Part shown: piece after piece, positions 37,725 to 49,707 of the stretch
Layout of the letters: each line of letters begins with the position of its first letter
Numbering within the stretch: the first letter of the stretch is position 1
DNA from: Liolophura sinensis
Taxonomy: Eukaryota; Mollusca; Polyplacophora; Chitonida; Chitonidae
Assembly: GCF_032854445.1 (NCBI RefSeq)
Contig: NC_088303.1
Location: 16,005,501-16,069,500, forward strand
Length of the DNA: 64,000 nt
Direction of reading: 5' to 3'
The notes under the pieces: model-generated
Database searches by the model: none
What the model was told of the DNA's origin: nothing
What the model saw: the letters and a program-made list of their open reading frames with translations, nothing else
Program-made: the position numbers and the translations under genes

Positions 37725-37955
37725 CTAAGTCATTTATTTCATACACAGAATATTTCACTTAAATATGACAGCCAGCGTTATGGTGGGAGGAAAACTGGGA
37801 TGGCATGTTGCTGGCAGACCTTCCCATGTATAACCAAAGAGGAAGCAAGCATAAGGCGGACTTGAACTCACAGTGATCACACTGGTGAGAGGCTCTTGGG
37901 TCATTATGCTGTGCTAGCATGCTAAACGCTAGGCCATAGAGGTCCCCACTAAGTA
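37725..37955 (-). mobile_element. SINE-A copy, nearly full length
   Basis: It runs from catttatttcatacacagaa through tatttcacttaaatatgaca, gccagcgttatggtgggagg, gctggcagaccttcccatgt and cttgaactcacagtgatcac to agaggctcttgggtcattat and taggccatagaggtccc. On the minus strand the first part is a tRNA-like head with A box-like sequence and a B box-like tgagttcaagtccg. This is the best copy for defining the 5' end. Confidence 0.92.
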
Positions 37956-39284
37956 ACTTCATTTCAGACATACATTTATGTCTTTCTAGAATGTACATGT
38001 TTATGTATTCATAATCTGATATGTTATGCATTTGTAAGCTCACCACCAGATCTCAGAAAAGAAAATATGTTTGTCAAGTATCAAATTACAAACAATGCGT
38101 TCCACATATACAAATGAAGTAGTATGACAAAGAAAAGGCGATAACAGATGCCTATTAAAATTTCTTTGCTGATTTCTTTGCAAAAACAATTTGACTGAAC
38201 TCAACATACTCTGTTATTTCACCATCCCAGTGAAGATCTTATCACACTTGCTGTGACTGGACAAAAAAGTCAGGTAAACTTGGTGTTGTCATTCAGATGA
38301 AATCCTTATCAATTGACCCTGTCAGAATGTCAATCTTTCATTATCAAAAGTACTTATTTCTAAATCAAGAAAAACGGAGTTCTACATAAACAGCAAATCA
38401 TGTATAAAAGCATACCTATTTTGGATTAAGTGTTAAAGTATAAATATATGCTTTGAAATATAAGTATTTAAAACTTTATCAAATACAAATATGTTGATTT
38501 TATTCAGTCACAGTTCATCAAAAGAAGACTGCATAAGGCCACCATTTCTACATGGAGTATCTTTGTAACCTGATATAATTTCACTTTTACAACAAATAAT
38601 TTCAACACCTCTTACCATAGAAATACAAAAACTGGTTTATGTATGTTTTTTTCTCCTTCCTGTCACATGCCAATACACCTACACAGGTGTGATAACAAGA
38701 GGTGTTCTTTAACAGCTTACAACATATCAGGCAGCTGAGACAAAGGATAGCACACCATTCCCGTTGTCATTACTTCATGTGCACGGGTATGTTTATGAAC
38801 AGATAAAAACATATCACCTGAAGAAAAAGAATATATCACTGGTAACACCTTAACAAAAATAATCAATGGGAAAAATTCAATGAAAAAAAAAAACACTTTC
38901 ATTCCACTACCAAAAGGTATCCCCCTACATCAACATCTTCGTGCTGACTTTTTAAATTCTTCTATATCTTACTACCTCAAAAAACTAACCTACATATCGC
39001 AGGCACCCAGTATCTTATCCACATCATATAGACAGTACATTTGCTTTCATGTCCTTTTTTTTTTCCTTTTCCTTGTCACTGTTTTGACTGAAAAATAAGT
39101 TGACTTTGCCAAAAAATCCTTTTAAAAAATGTAAAGTTTATTAGGCGGGACCATCTGTAAGGGATTATCAAACTGGCCAACTGCAAGTGTTGATATACAT
39201 ATTATAATTTCAAACACTAATGTACCCACAGGACTAACAGACAGTTTGTTTACTTTCCTTGGGAGCAGGCACATTACAAATACA

Positions 39285-39365
39285 TGCACTCTAAGGACTC
39301 CTCCGTCATCATATATGACTGAAAAATATGCCGTTCAACCATAAGCACTAACTCACTCCTTCGCT
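39285..39365 (+). repeat. SINE-B 3' tail fragment
   Basis: ctctaaggactcctccgtca, atatgactgaaaaatatgcc and actaactcactcc match the 3' end of SINE-B as seen at 45425-45480. Confidence 0.7.
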
Positions 39366-41378
39366 CTTTCCTTGGGGTTTAAGGTAGCAAGTTGCTTCAA
39401 CTATCTGTCCCACAGGCAATCCAGATGTCTAATTACTGCTCACATACACATGCCCTCGCTTTTTTCTGATTGTCGTTCAACATCATGCTCAACACTTTGT
39501 CACTCATACATGTATGGGGTGAAAAAAAACCTGGCTGCTCTTTCACACAACTGTTAGTTACCGAAGAACTTTCCTGTGTGTGACAAAAGACTTGCACGCC
39601 ATATAAATGTATATATAGACTGAGGACAAGTGGTCTTTAACGAACCAAGATTGAGCAACCGGCTCCCCATTTAAAGTCAACGTCTTAGTGTTACCTCAGC
39701 CGGAGGAATAGTGAGCGACAGGGTTTTTTTTTTTTTCATTTAGAATAGGAGAAGATCAGAGTTCAACAGTACAGAGTGGGCTAATCTAGAAAATCCTTGT
39801 CCAAGGCTGGGATTGAGCCCACACCTTATGTCGCACATCTTACAACACCTGCACTTGGTGCACACATTTCTTTGCTATCAAAAGATCACCTGTCACCATA
39901 AATCGCACGTATTTTAACATAAAACACAGAATATATGTGATGGCACTAACATTAATCAAGCACTTCTCCATGCAAAAAAATCTAGTACCTTGCAAGCAAA
40001 AAATTAAGTTCTTCTTTTAACCTTTTTGCATGTCTGCACAATGAATAAATCGTCAGTAAAATGTTGAAATATTAAGGCAATTTACAAATAAAAAAGCTTT
40101 TATGAGATCGTAAGGTTTGAGTTTTCTAGTGTGCAAAATGGCCGAAAATACTCATAGTAATCTAATAGGGATGCTTTTTCTGGGCAATGGAGACTAGGCT
40201 CTGAGCCAGATTGACCTATGTTCTTTTGTGATACCTGATTAATACCTTACCAGTTTGTCCACACATTGTCCTCATTAAGGAACAACATATCAGACAGCTA
40301 TGGCTCAAAATTCAAAGCCTGAATTGATTGAAAACTGAAAAACAGTCAATTAATGATGAGCAATTTTTATTCCATGCCTTTTTTCGGTCATTTTGATCCT
40401 GTCTGAATTCGACAATATTAAAATTCAGACCTAAAATTATGTACTATAATCATGTACTGCACCGAAGTAGTTTACCATGCAAAGCTACAGCTTCATCCAT
40501 TACTACAAGAGCATTTCTTAAAAGCCACATCAAGGGTATCCATAAGAAAGTTGAGAGGCAGATAAGTACACCCCTAGGGGATACCTTAACACTCACACAG
40601 TAGGGTGAGGCATGGGCAATGGGGTAAGGTATGAGCAATGGTGTAACACAGTACCTATAACCAGACCAGAGTCTGGGACTGACCAAGGACATGACTGGCA
40701 TTACAAGCCTGAAGAAGTGGCTCAACCCTCCCTGATTGGATCACAATGTCCCCTCCCCCCTTCCCCATGGGAGAGGGTCATTAGAGACAATTTTCCAAAG
40801 AGTCACAGTAAGTAGAAGGAAGTAGCTAAATTCCACTCTTTTTGTCCCTGAATGGAACATCTCTGGGGACAGGAGTACCTACAGGACAGGTCTAGACTCT
40901 AGCTTTGAAATGAGTTAGCTTAATGTCTGATGGAGATTGATGAAGTAAGGGGATTTGGCTCCATTCAAGGGTTTATGAAACCCAAAGGTGAAATAATGAT
41001 TACAAAAGTTCAGTGTTTAAAATGTTATAAACACACAAATGAATTAAAAAAGGGGCAAATGTGTTATCTTATGTGATGCCAGTGTCATCACATGCATACT
41101 TTCAGCCGGTTTAAACATGAATTTCTGAGAGTGAATTGTCTACACCTGTGAGCCCACACGCAGGTTTCTAGTCAATGGAATTAATAACTATATATCCATT
41201 ACACAATAAATCTATCACAATTAAGACATATCTCACTTTACGGCTGCCTAACCCATCACAGATCTGTATGTATGTAGGCCCTGTATATTACACCTGAATA
41301 ATTTGAGTGAACATGTTTGACAACTAAAAAGCAATCAAATTATTAACAAAAATACTCACTAATATACATAAATCATAC

Positions 41379-41434
41379 CTGATGTAGTTGAACACAGGGG
41401 CTCTACAGCACTGCTGAATGGACAGTCTGAACAT
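41379..41434 (-). CDS. candidate exon H with possible start codon
   Basis: An ATG opens MFRLSIQQCCRAPVFNYI and runs to a donor CAG|gtatga in phase 2. The frame stays open upstream to a possible acceptor (gtaaaatcacag) about 20 bases before the ATG, so it may be internal instead of first. It joins microexon G in frame (AG|A, Arg), and G joins LIM exon B. No family is recognised. Confidence 0.28.
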
Positions 41435-42146
41435 TAGAGTTTGGAGAAATACACTGTGATTTTACAGATAGGGGTCTAGACTATGATGTGATGTCAGCAT
41501 GCATATATATGAATTAGTACAAATAATTGAAGGATGTGTACAAAAGAAAAAAAGTCAAATTGTATCACACCTAAACTCAATATTAGTATATAATATGTAC
41601 ATGTATCACAGAGCACGGCTATAATCACGCAATCACATGTGATGAAGAAATGGTATGATGGATAAAGATGGATATTTACATAACAGATTTATACTAATCA
41701 TCATAATTGATGAGCACTAATTAGCATTATACACAATGAACGAAATAATTACATGTACATTCATTTCAAAGCCATCATTATCCTGCTGATGTGTTAATTT
41801 AACCTGCAGTTCAACCAATACGTGACTGAACCTCCATAGCTTCACGATGACAGTCAACTCAATTTCCTAATCAGCAGTTAGCAAATATTACAAAGTATGT
41901 CTCAGACAACATCATTAACCTCAATCAATACATAATCAAGATGGTTAGAGCATCTCAGGCAACTACAATGGCTCACCTGTGCAATATTAATCAGCAGGTC
42001 ATACAAACCTTAAGTACAGGTAATCCGTAGTGCTCCACCACGACCCTCTGAGCAGGAAATAAGACTGCACACCTGATGAATACCAAATTAATCTATAATC
42101 CGTGAAAAAGAGGCTGTAATCACAAACTTCTGGAGAGTGTTCAGTA

Positions 42147-42640
42147 TCAAGTTATACACTTGTGCTTATTACACTGGCTCAAGTGGTATGTGTACAGATC
42201 TTTGGCATCCACTCCCTCTCTGAGCAACTCATCCAGCTCCAGCAGTGGCCACTGCACTTCAGAGAAATTACATTCAGTCTGAGAGAAAATATACAAAATC
42301 TCAAACTCTTGGGTCAAGGAATTCATAAGGCAAAGAATACAGATCTGTTGGTAGTCCAGTACTGTCAAACTTTCCTTCACATCTGTATGGTCAGCCCAGC
42401 TACCGATAAGATATAGGAGAGCTGGCTGCTGTGGGACTAATGAGAGGCCAGGCTGGCTGTTCTATAGGACTATATGAGGGAAGAGAAAAGTGAGGCCCAT
42501 GCAGCCACTGACTGCCAGGCAGAACCACACAAAGCTGAGGCAGTTAGCTGAGAGAGAGACAAACCACAGAGAGAGCACAGCTGGTAGACAGACCCAGCGC
42601 AGACCATTTCCTGGTCTTAACTCAATCCACACACAAACTC
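42147..42640 (-). other. GC-richer block with coding-like minus ORF
   Basis: The region from 42400 to 42640 is rich in short purine and pyrimidine runs and less AT-rich than its surroundings. Downstream of it on the minus strand an ATG at 42380 opens 77 codons (MKESLTVLDYQQ at the start, WPLLELDELLREGVDAKDLY near the end) with an acidic composition. No good donor is seen in the frame and the plus strand is also open for 84 codons here. It may be an untranslated exon with an upstream ORF, a small gene, or chance. Confidence 0.22.
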
Positions 42641-43496
42641 ACAGATACATATACAAGTAGACATACATTTATACATACAGGACATATACATTTGTCAATG
42701 TACAAGGACTAGCCTATCTAAAGTTATCATAAACAGAAATGCAAACACTGATCTATGTTAGAATTTTACACAGGGTATTTAAGGAAAAAGACGCACTAAC
42801 TTTTTCAAAAGATTAGATAGAGATGTGGAAAGAGATAATCTGTAATGTACATCAACATCAGATAGACTGTATATCATACACACCCTACCCGAACGTATTA
42901 TTTATAACAATAATCATAGTCTTGATGTATTTGGAGAAATTCACTTCAGACTTTCGTATGTATAACCAGTTTATTAATCACTGACATCTCTCATAAATGT
43001 AAATGATTACACAGCTTGTAGAATGTTAATTGAAATAGATGTATATCAAATGTATACTGAGCAGTGAAGACATGGGCTATTCACCTGAATAAGGGAATAA
43101 GTGAACTGACATCAACTAAAAAAGATCACATTCAAATGATGAGGGCTTTATAGGCACACTTTAAATAAACACAGCCAGAATCTGGAAGACATTAAGTGAT
43201 TAATTGATTCAATCAAGTCATCTAACAAGAATTTGGAAAAACTACTTATCGTTAGACAAAAAAAAGCAAGGCACATTATTCAGTATGCTTTGGTCGTGCT
43301 TTGATCACAAATTCCCTTTTTGTCTTGAACTTAATCAACATTACAGACTGAACAAATTTAGGCTGTCTTAATATAAGACACAAATGATTTTAGATGTTTT
43401 CGGCAAAAAATTATTCCATGTATACAGTGCTTTTCAGCTCTTGCTTTCCCATTCAATTTCAGTCAGTAAGTATTATGTGTGTTAAAGTAATGTTTT

Positions 43497-43735
43497 CACT
43501 TTCATAATTCCTCAACCTTTTCGCATGTGAAAGACCAACTTTCAGTGCAATCTATGCACAATAATCATATGATTTTTTTGGACAAAACTACATGAGTTCG
43601 ATTGGTCAGTTTCAGGGCTTCACAAAATGTGTAATTTTAACAGTCTATAAAGAAAAATGCCTTAGAAAACACTTACATAAACATTTTACTGGTAAATGTG
43701 TGAAAAGGTTGAAGAATTACAGTAACTATTTTCTT
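43497..43735. mobile_element. fold-back element with inverted ends
   Basis: The left end tttcataattcctcaacctt plus ttcgcatgtgaaag is matched, inverted, by aaatgtgtgaaaaggttgaa plus gaattac at the right end. The left half recurs in opposite orientation at 8240-8325. No coding capacity. Confidence 0.7.
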
Positions 43736-44777
43736 ATGTCCAAACCAATATGTACATGTAAGAACAGCCAAATATTCTTTTCAGTTATTTTCAATTTTAT
43801 TCAATATCTTCTCAAATTCAAATCAGCAATTGGTTTGACTTAGTCAAGTCAGAAGGTTTTGTACACTGACCTAGGTTAAAATGGAAGATTGGGAAGGTCT
43901 AGACTTGCTATATTATCTATGAAGCAAGAAATTCTTTCAACTTCAAGGACCATATATCCTCCTTTAATCTGTGCAATAAATCCTTGTCTATATGTGTTCT
44001 GTGCCTTGTGTACTAGTTGGCACCCAGCCTGATGGGCACAGGGTGTTACACCCAGAGGGAGCCAGGAACCAGACACTCCTGTAAACCTATCAATATTGTC
44101 AACACTCAATTACCTAGTTAAGCCAGACTGGATGGCTGCCACACTTCCTAATGAGAAGCATCTGTGATCTGAACGCCCCATTTAATAACATGGACATTCT
44201 GGGTCTGGACAAACAAGTCATGATGTAGGTACTACTAGTACTACTCTCCATCTGGATGAACCTGACCTAAAATTATCATCATTATACCTCATGAAGATGC
44301 CTTTGATTCCTGCTAATGTTGGAACATGCTACAAGTCTGTGAAATCACCAACTTTGTTTAAAAAATAAACCTCTTCCGCCTGGTCCCAGTTAGTACCACT
44401 GTGTATTCAAAACATCAGGCAAATATGCAGGCTTCTGTGCTCTGAATTTTTTTGCTCTAGACAAGTCCCATTTGCTGTGTAGAAATACTAGTTTAAGACT
44501 GGGCACAGGTGATTTCACTTCAGACAGCTCTTTGATCTTCATCTACACAGGTAAACAGAAGTAATTTGTCACTAAATCCAATTTTAAGTGCCCAGTTACC
44601 CAGCTGTGAGAGACTATCACCCACCCAGCTGTAAGTGAGCACTTGGGAACACCCAAGACCACTTAGATGTACCCCAAGGGCTAGGGGGTAACCCACAGAG
44701 GCTCTGTAGGGGTAGGAAATGCCAGATATAATGTGGTACTTGATGTATACAGCTCATAAAAAAGAATTCAGTCATTT

Positions 44778-44797
44778 TATATATATATATATATATC
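44778..44797. repeat. short (TA)n run
   Basis: About ten TA units in a row. Confidence 0.9.
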
Positions 44798-45149
44798 AGA
44801 ATTTATATATCCCTCACTAAATATTCACAATTTATGCAAGGATCAGACTGTTTTTCAAACTATGATCTTAGGCTCCAAAATGTGAATCTGCACACAAAAT
44901 TTTTGAAATTTGAAAAATTATGAAAATTGGACAATATTTAATACAGATATTTGCATGCCACCAAAGCATGACAGAAGGACAAACAGATCTAAATTAACAA
45001 TGATTCCTGAAGAATGAAATAAAATATTAAGGATATGACAAAAAACATGAAGTAAAGGGGCAAGCTTTAACAACATAACAGAAGCAAGTCCATTTTAAAT
45101 TGTACCAGAGCTTTATGATATTATGCTTCATTGTTTATAATTGGATTTG

Positions 45150-45480
45150 GGGGTACCCGCCCTGATAGCTCAGTCAGTATAGGGTTTGCTTTGGGGGCGG
45201 TAGATCTAGGGTCAATCCTGGGTCGGGTCATTCCTAAGACCTTAAAAGAGGAAGTTCCTAGTTTAGCGTTCAGCATTAAAGGGATAGTGCTATGACTGGT
45301 TGACCCGTATTAGTATAATGCCTCGGGCAGGGCAGATTACTTGCCTTCGGTAAGTCATATCAGTGAAGCAACACTAGATGAAGAGCAGTGGAAATCTGTC
45401 CTGCAACAATAAGGGACATTAAATGCACTCTAAGGACTCACTGCGACATTAAAAGCCAAGCACTCATTCACTCACTCAAA
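45150..45480 (+). mobile_element. SINE-B copy with tRNA-like head, plus orientation
   Basis: The 5' part cgccctgatagctcagtcag holds an A box-like word and ctagggtcaatcctgggt a B box-like word at tRNA spacing. The body follows: aaaagaggaagttcctagtt, gcgttcagcattaaaggg, gaccgt/gacccgtattagtataatg, cttgccttcggtaagtcata and gaagcaacactag. The tail is ctctaaggactcactgcgac and cattcactcactca. It is the most complete SINE-B in the window. Confidence 0.92.
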
Positions 45481-45569
45481 ATCTGGGCAAACAATTTCAG
45501 GGAATACTTACAAACAACTCCACAAAACTAAGTGTAGCTAACTAAGCAAGTAGCTCTCTCAAGTCCTGT

Positions 45570-45672
45570 TTTCCTTTTGTTTTCTCCTACCATAATCCTG
45601 GCCGCCGTCAAATAGGTGAAATATTAGAGTACAGTGTAAAACACCAATCAAATAAATAAATAAATAAATATC
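45570..45672 (+). repeat. SINE-A 3' half
   Basis: ttctcctaccataatcctgg, ccgccgtcaaataggtgaaa and agtacagtgtaaaacaccaa are followed by a clean (aaat)n tail. It lies 90 bp after the SINE-B copy in the same orientation. Confidence 0.88.
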
Positions 45673-48600
45673 TAGGAATATCAGAAATGCTCAATCGTGT
45701 TGTTTGTGACATCTGCTTTCAAGTGACTGACAAAAAGTCTATTGGTAAATAAACACACGCAGATGCAAGCTTCACTACGGTCAACAGTTTTGTCTTTTCT
45801 TAACACATTAACCATTTGCATAGCCACTTGCCTTATTCAGCACATATATCGCCCATGATTAAGATATCTAATATTGCATATATTGAACTTCGAATTGATT
45901 ATATTCCCTTAAACTATCCCAACCAATTCTGTTTGATTCAAATTCTGTCAGAAGACACAATCATGGATAATAATCAAGAATACAATAACTCAATACTACC
46001 GTAAGTATATTTCCTAAAAAAAGCAAGATAAAGTCTACTTGTTAGCAATTTTCATTGTCACATAGGATGTCCTCTTCAATAAAATTTGCTATCACACAAA
46101 AAAAATTTTTAATAAACCTTAGTAAAGATATTTCAAAGCCACTAGTTACAAAACACACAGATTCTACAAATAAATTCACTGTTTCTGTCATGCCCTAATT
46201 TAAACCTGATTTGCTGACAGGATATGAGGAAATATTTGAGGAGGAAAAAAAAAAGAACATGACATGTACATGTATAGTACATGACATAAGTCAATGTAAT
46301 AACCTGTTGTTCTGTTCTCAAAAATTTCTTTTTCAAAGATAAAAAAAACCTGCTTCAAAATGCCTCATGTCAAAGTGAACATGAAGTCGGTCACCATGAT
46401 ATGCATGTAGAAAAAACCTAAGAGTTTTGTAAGCCGAGAAAATGGAATTCAACATTCGGAATATGAAACTGACGTACAATTCTCTGATTAACCATGCTGT
46501 AGAAGCTTGTATGGCATGTTCAGCCACTAGAATTGAACGTGTGATATTTTGGCCTGAAGACAAACACTTGTCTGCTCTTAATTGTTAGGGTGGCTTCTTA
46601 TGGTGGATAAACACAGATTCTTGCAATAAATCAGACTTTAAGGTTATTTCAAATAATAAAGTGAAAATAGTACAATGTTGGGCTGGAGAATGTATTAAGT
46701 ATAGTCAGAGGTGGGGGGGGGGGGAAGAGAACTGATAATAAAAATGTCTTGGGATAGCCACGGTCTGAGAATAAGACTTTGCTGCATATTTTTTGTTTAG
46801 CAAAGCCCTTCTGAGATTTATTAAAGAATTGTCTACCCAACATCGGCTGAAACTCTTCACTGGGACACTGTGAGCGTTTGTTTTTAATTTCGCACAAAAT
46901 CAAGTCCATTTAATTTTGTAGCTGCATATCATTGCTTGGAGATGTGGCATTAAGCCAGAATTATCCATTCATTCACTGTTTAGAGCTCATGGTACAGGAG
47001 AGCTCCTACATGTTCAAACTGATGTATCCAACCTGGATTCCACTGACGCACTTATAAACTGTGTCCACAACAAAACTGTGGAATTCAGCTTTTTAACTCC
47101 AGCAAATTGCAGATATCACAAGTGTAAGGGGAATTGTTTATGACTTGATCAGTGAACTTTGCCATTTATGACCTGAAACAAAAAGCTTTAATTTGACCAA
47201 CACATAGTATTGTCCAGCAAGAAAACAATTTGTCAATGTGGTGTAAAAAAAAATAACAAATACATTAAAAAGCAATGAAGGCAATCTTGGTGAACAGAAT
47301 TTATGACCTGAGACAATATTCCCTAATTTTTCCCAAAAGGAAAAAGCTTTTTACCAGATTTTTCTCCTTTTTCTAAAATGTCTTTTCACAAGTAGCTGTT
47401 AACAGAAATCAATCTGTTGCCAGAATAAAAAGAAAAATTTATAAAAAAGTAACACGGCTCTGACTGTTCGGTTATTTCTTTTTAAGAAAAAACTTGCAAG
47501 ACACATTAACTTGGATATCTTTTCATCCAAGCCAAATTCTCCAACTTCATGAATCAATAAAAGCTGTACAATAAAATCTCTTGGCACAAAGTTCACTTTC
47601 ATCAATATCAGGAAGATTCAGCCAAAAGTAGACGGTGCATGATACAATGGCCTGCATGGTGACAATAGTATGATAATAGTAAGAGACACATATATACACA
47701 TACTCAAGGAAAATCATTGCCCTCTAATCATCCAGTAAGCAGAGATTTCCATATTCATTTTTCTTTAATTCTGTATTTATGTCATTTTTCAATAACTTTA
47801 AGGACAAAGGTGAAAGATGGCCTTTGGCTGAAATCATGCTTACCATATGTTTTCTTATCTGGCATTTTGTCAGTTTCCCTCCTCTGATTTTTCACCAGCT
47901 CTTAAAAGATTACATCGCCTGAATTTAAAGAGGCTACCCTGGAGATATCAGGTGAAAAATCATTCAATTTTTAATGCAATTCTATAATCATCCAACTAAT
48001 TACCTTTCACAAAATATGGGTATAATCTGTGCAAGTTTTACCATTCCAATGTTACAATAATTTCCTAAAGTTTATAAACATGGAATACACTATAACTTTT
48101 GCAAACTTAAGAACTATTATAACACAATAAATAGTACTGGTGCAAGTCTAATATTTACTGAAAAGCAATAATCTGAAACTACAGAAATACTGAAAATTTG
48201 ATTTGATCAGCAAATATGGATTTTTGGCGAAACAAAAACTCTGATACAGGCTCTATAAATAGAATACAAACCAATCTGAAGCATTATTGCACTAACCCAG
48301 GTCATACGTAACCTAAAACAATATGTTTGCAATACTCTGGTGACAATAAAACAGACTAACATAACTTGCCAGTAGATGTTAACTTCCATATCCACGTAAA
48401 AAGCACAATTTAGAGAAACCATTGCAAACCCGTGGAAACCCTACAAAAAAGTTATGCTATCTTGAATTTGGACCCCTGGTTCATTGAATGGTCTAAATAT
48501 GATAAAGATGTTAAAAATTTGACTGAACAACTGACAGACATATAAACCTACTTGACCTGGCTAAATATACATGTATTAAAACAAGACATTGAGAAAATCC

Positions 48601-48904
48601 AGGAACAACTACTTGTGCCAAGCACTAATTGAAGGAATTTTCCAATCAGGAAAAAACTAAAACAAATGACAAACCGTTACCATGGCAGCAGCTAAAACAC
48701 AGTATCTATCTATAGCACTGAATGGCATGCAAGCATGTAAAAACTAAAACAGTTTATTGTCAAATCAATAATGTACATTTAACTTAATGTATTGGTCACA
48801 GGTATGGCTAACTACTCGAATTGCCAGAGGACGATTCAACAAAGCCGTTTTTTTTTCAGCTTAGTCAATCTCTAGAATTTCATTACAGTGCTATGTTCAT
48901 TTCA

Positions 48905-49200
48905 ACAAACTTTCATATTGTGGCAGATTTGTCTTAGCACAATGCCTACTAGGCAGTCACTCATTTTAACAGTAGTACCCTAAATGACCTCAAATTTCGC
49001 TCACAATATAGAGGCAAGCAAATGTGACAAAATAATATTTTTGGTGCTGAAACGTACAACTTTCCAGCAGAATATCATTTAATGTTCCAAGTAAACCTCA
49101 GAACACCTTTCTAAAATGAATAGAGCTCTCGTAATCAGGAAAAATGGGCATGTTAGTCATGAACAAAATATGTGGTCGTTTAGGGCATATTAATTTCTTG
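48905..49200 (-). mobile_element. fold-back element, family M1, with inverted ends
   Basis: Contains, inverted, the words of the 29270 copy: ttttggtgctgaaa, cacctttctaaaatgaatag and ggaaaaatgggca. Its own ends, ccctaaatgacctcaaattt on the left and gtggtcgtttagggca on the right, are inverted repeats of each other. This is the most informative copy of the family. Confidence 0.75.
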
Positions 49201-49564
49201 CATGATTTTTAGTATTTACTGCATTATCTAACAAACAATGAAAAAACAACCGCTAACTTTAACAAAACAGGTTCTGTAAAAGAGTTTTACACATCTGAAT
49301 ACTGTTCAATCAATCAACTGCTGTCATCACTTTCATCAAGTCTCAATGCGATCAACAAATCAACAAAACTTTTCTCCTCTCATCATTAATATACATGTAA
49401 CTTCAACACCAAACTTCAGCTGTCTTTCTTCTTTTAATACTCTGATGATGATTTCTCGGCAATGTAGTTTGCTATCCATCATTTAACTACATGTATGTTA
49501 GAAGTCACTGTGCCTGACTTATTGTCTTGTAACCCCCAACCCCTCCCACAAAGCCTTGGGATCA

Positions 49565-49707
49565 AGGCCCAGTTTCACAAAGTGGCATACGACATTTTTT
49601 TTATTGTACATTTGTCCTACGATATTTTACACGTTACTAGTACCTTACTAGTGTCCTATATGTGCGATTATGGTACATGTACAACATCTTTGTGAAACTG
49701 GCCCCCG
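49565..49707. mobile_element. 143 bp MITE with inverted ends
   Basis: aaggcccagtttcacaaag at the left is matched by ctttgtgaaactggccccc at the right. The inside is also partly self-complementary (ttactagtaccttactagt). Elements with these end words are, as far as I recall, widespread in marine invertebrate genomes. No coding capacity. Confidence 0.88.

Noticed and set aside
40450-40725. Minus ORF of 91 codons
   Set aside because: Contains an internal near-repeat of nucleotide words and no recognisable protein pattern.
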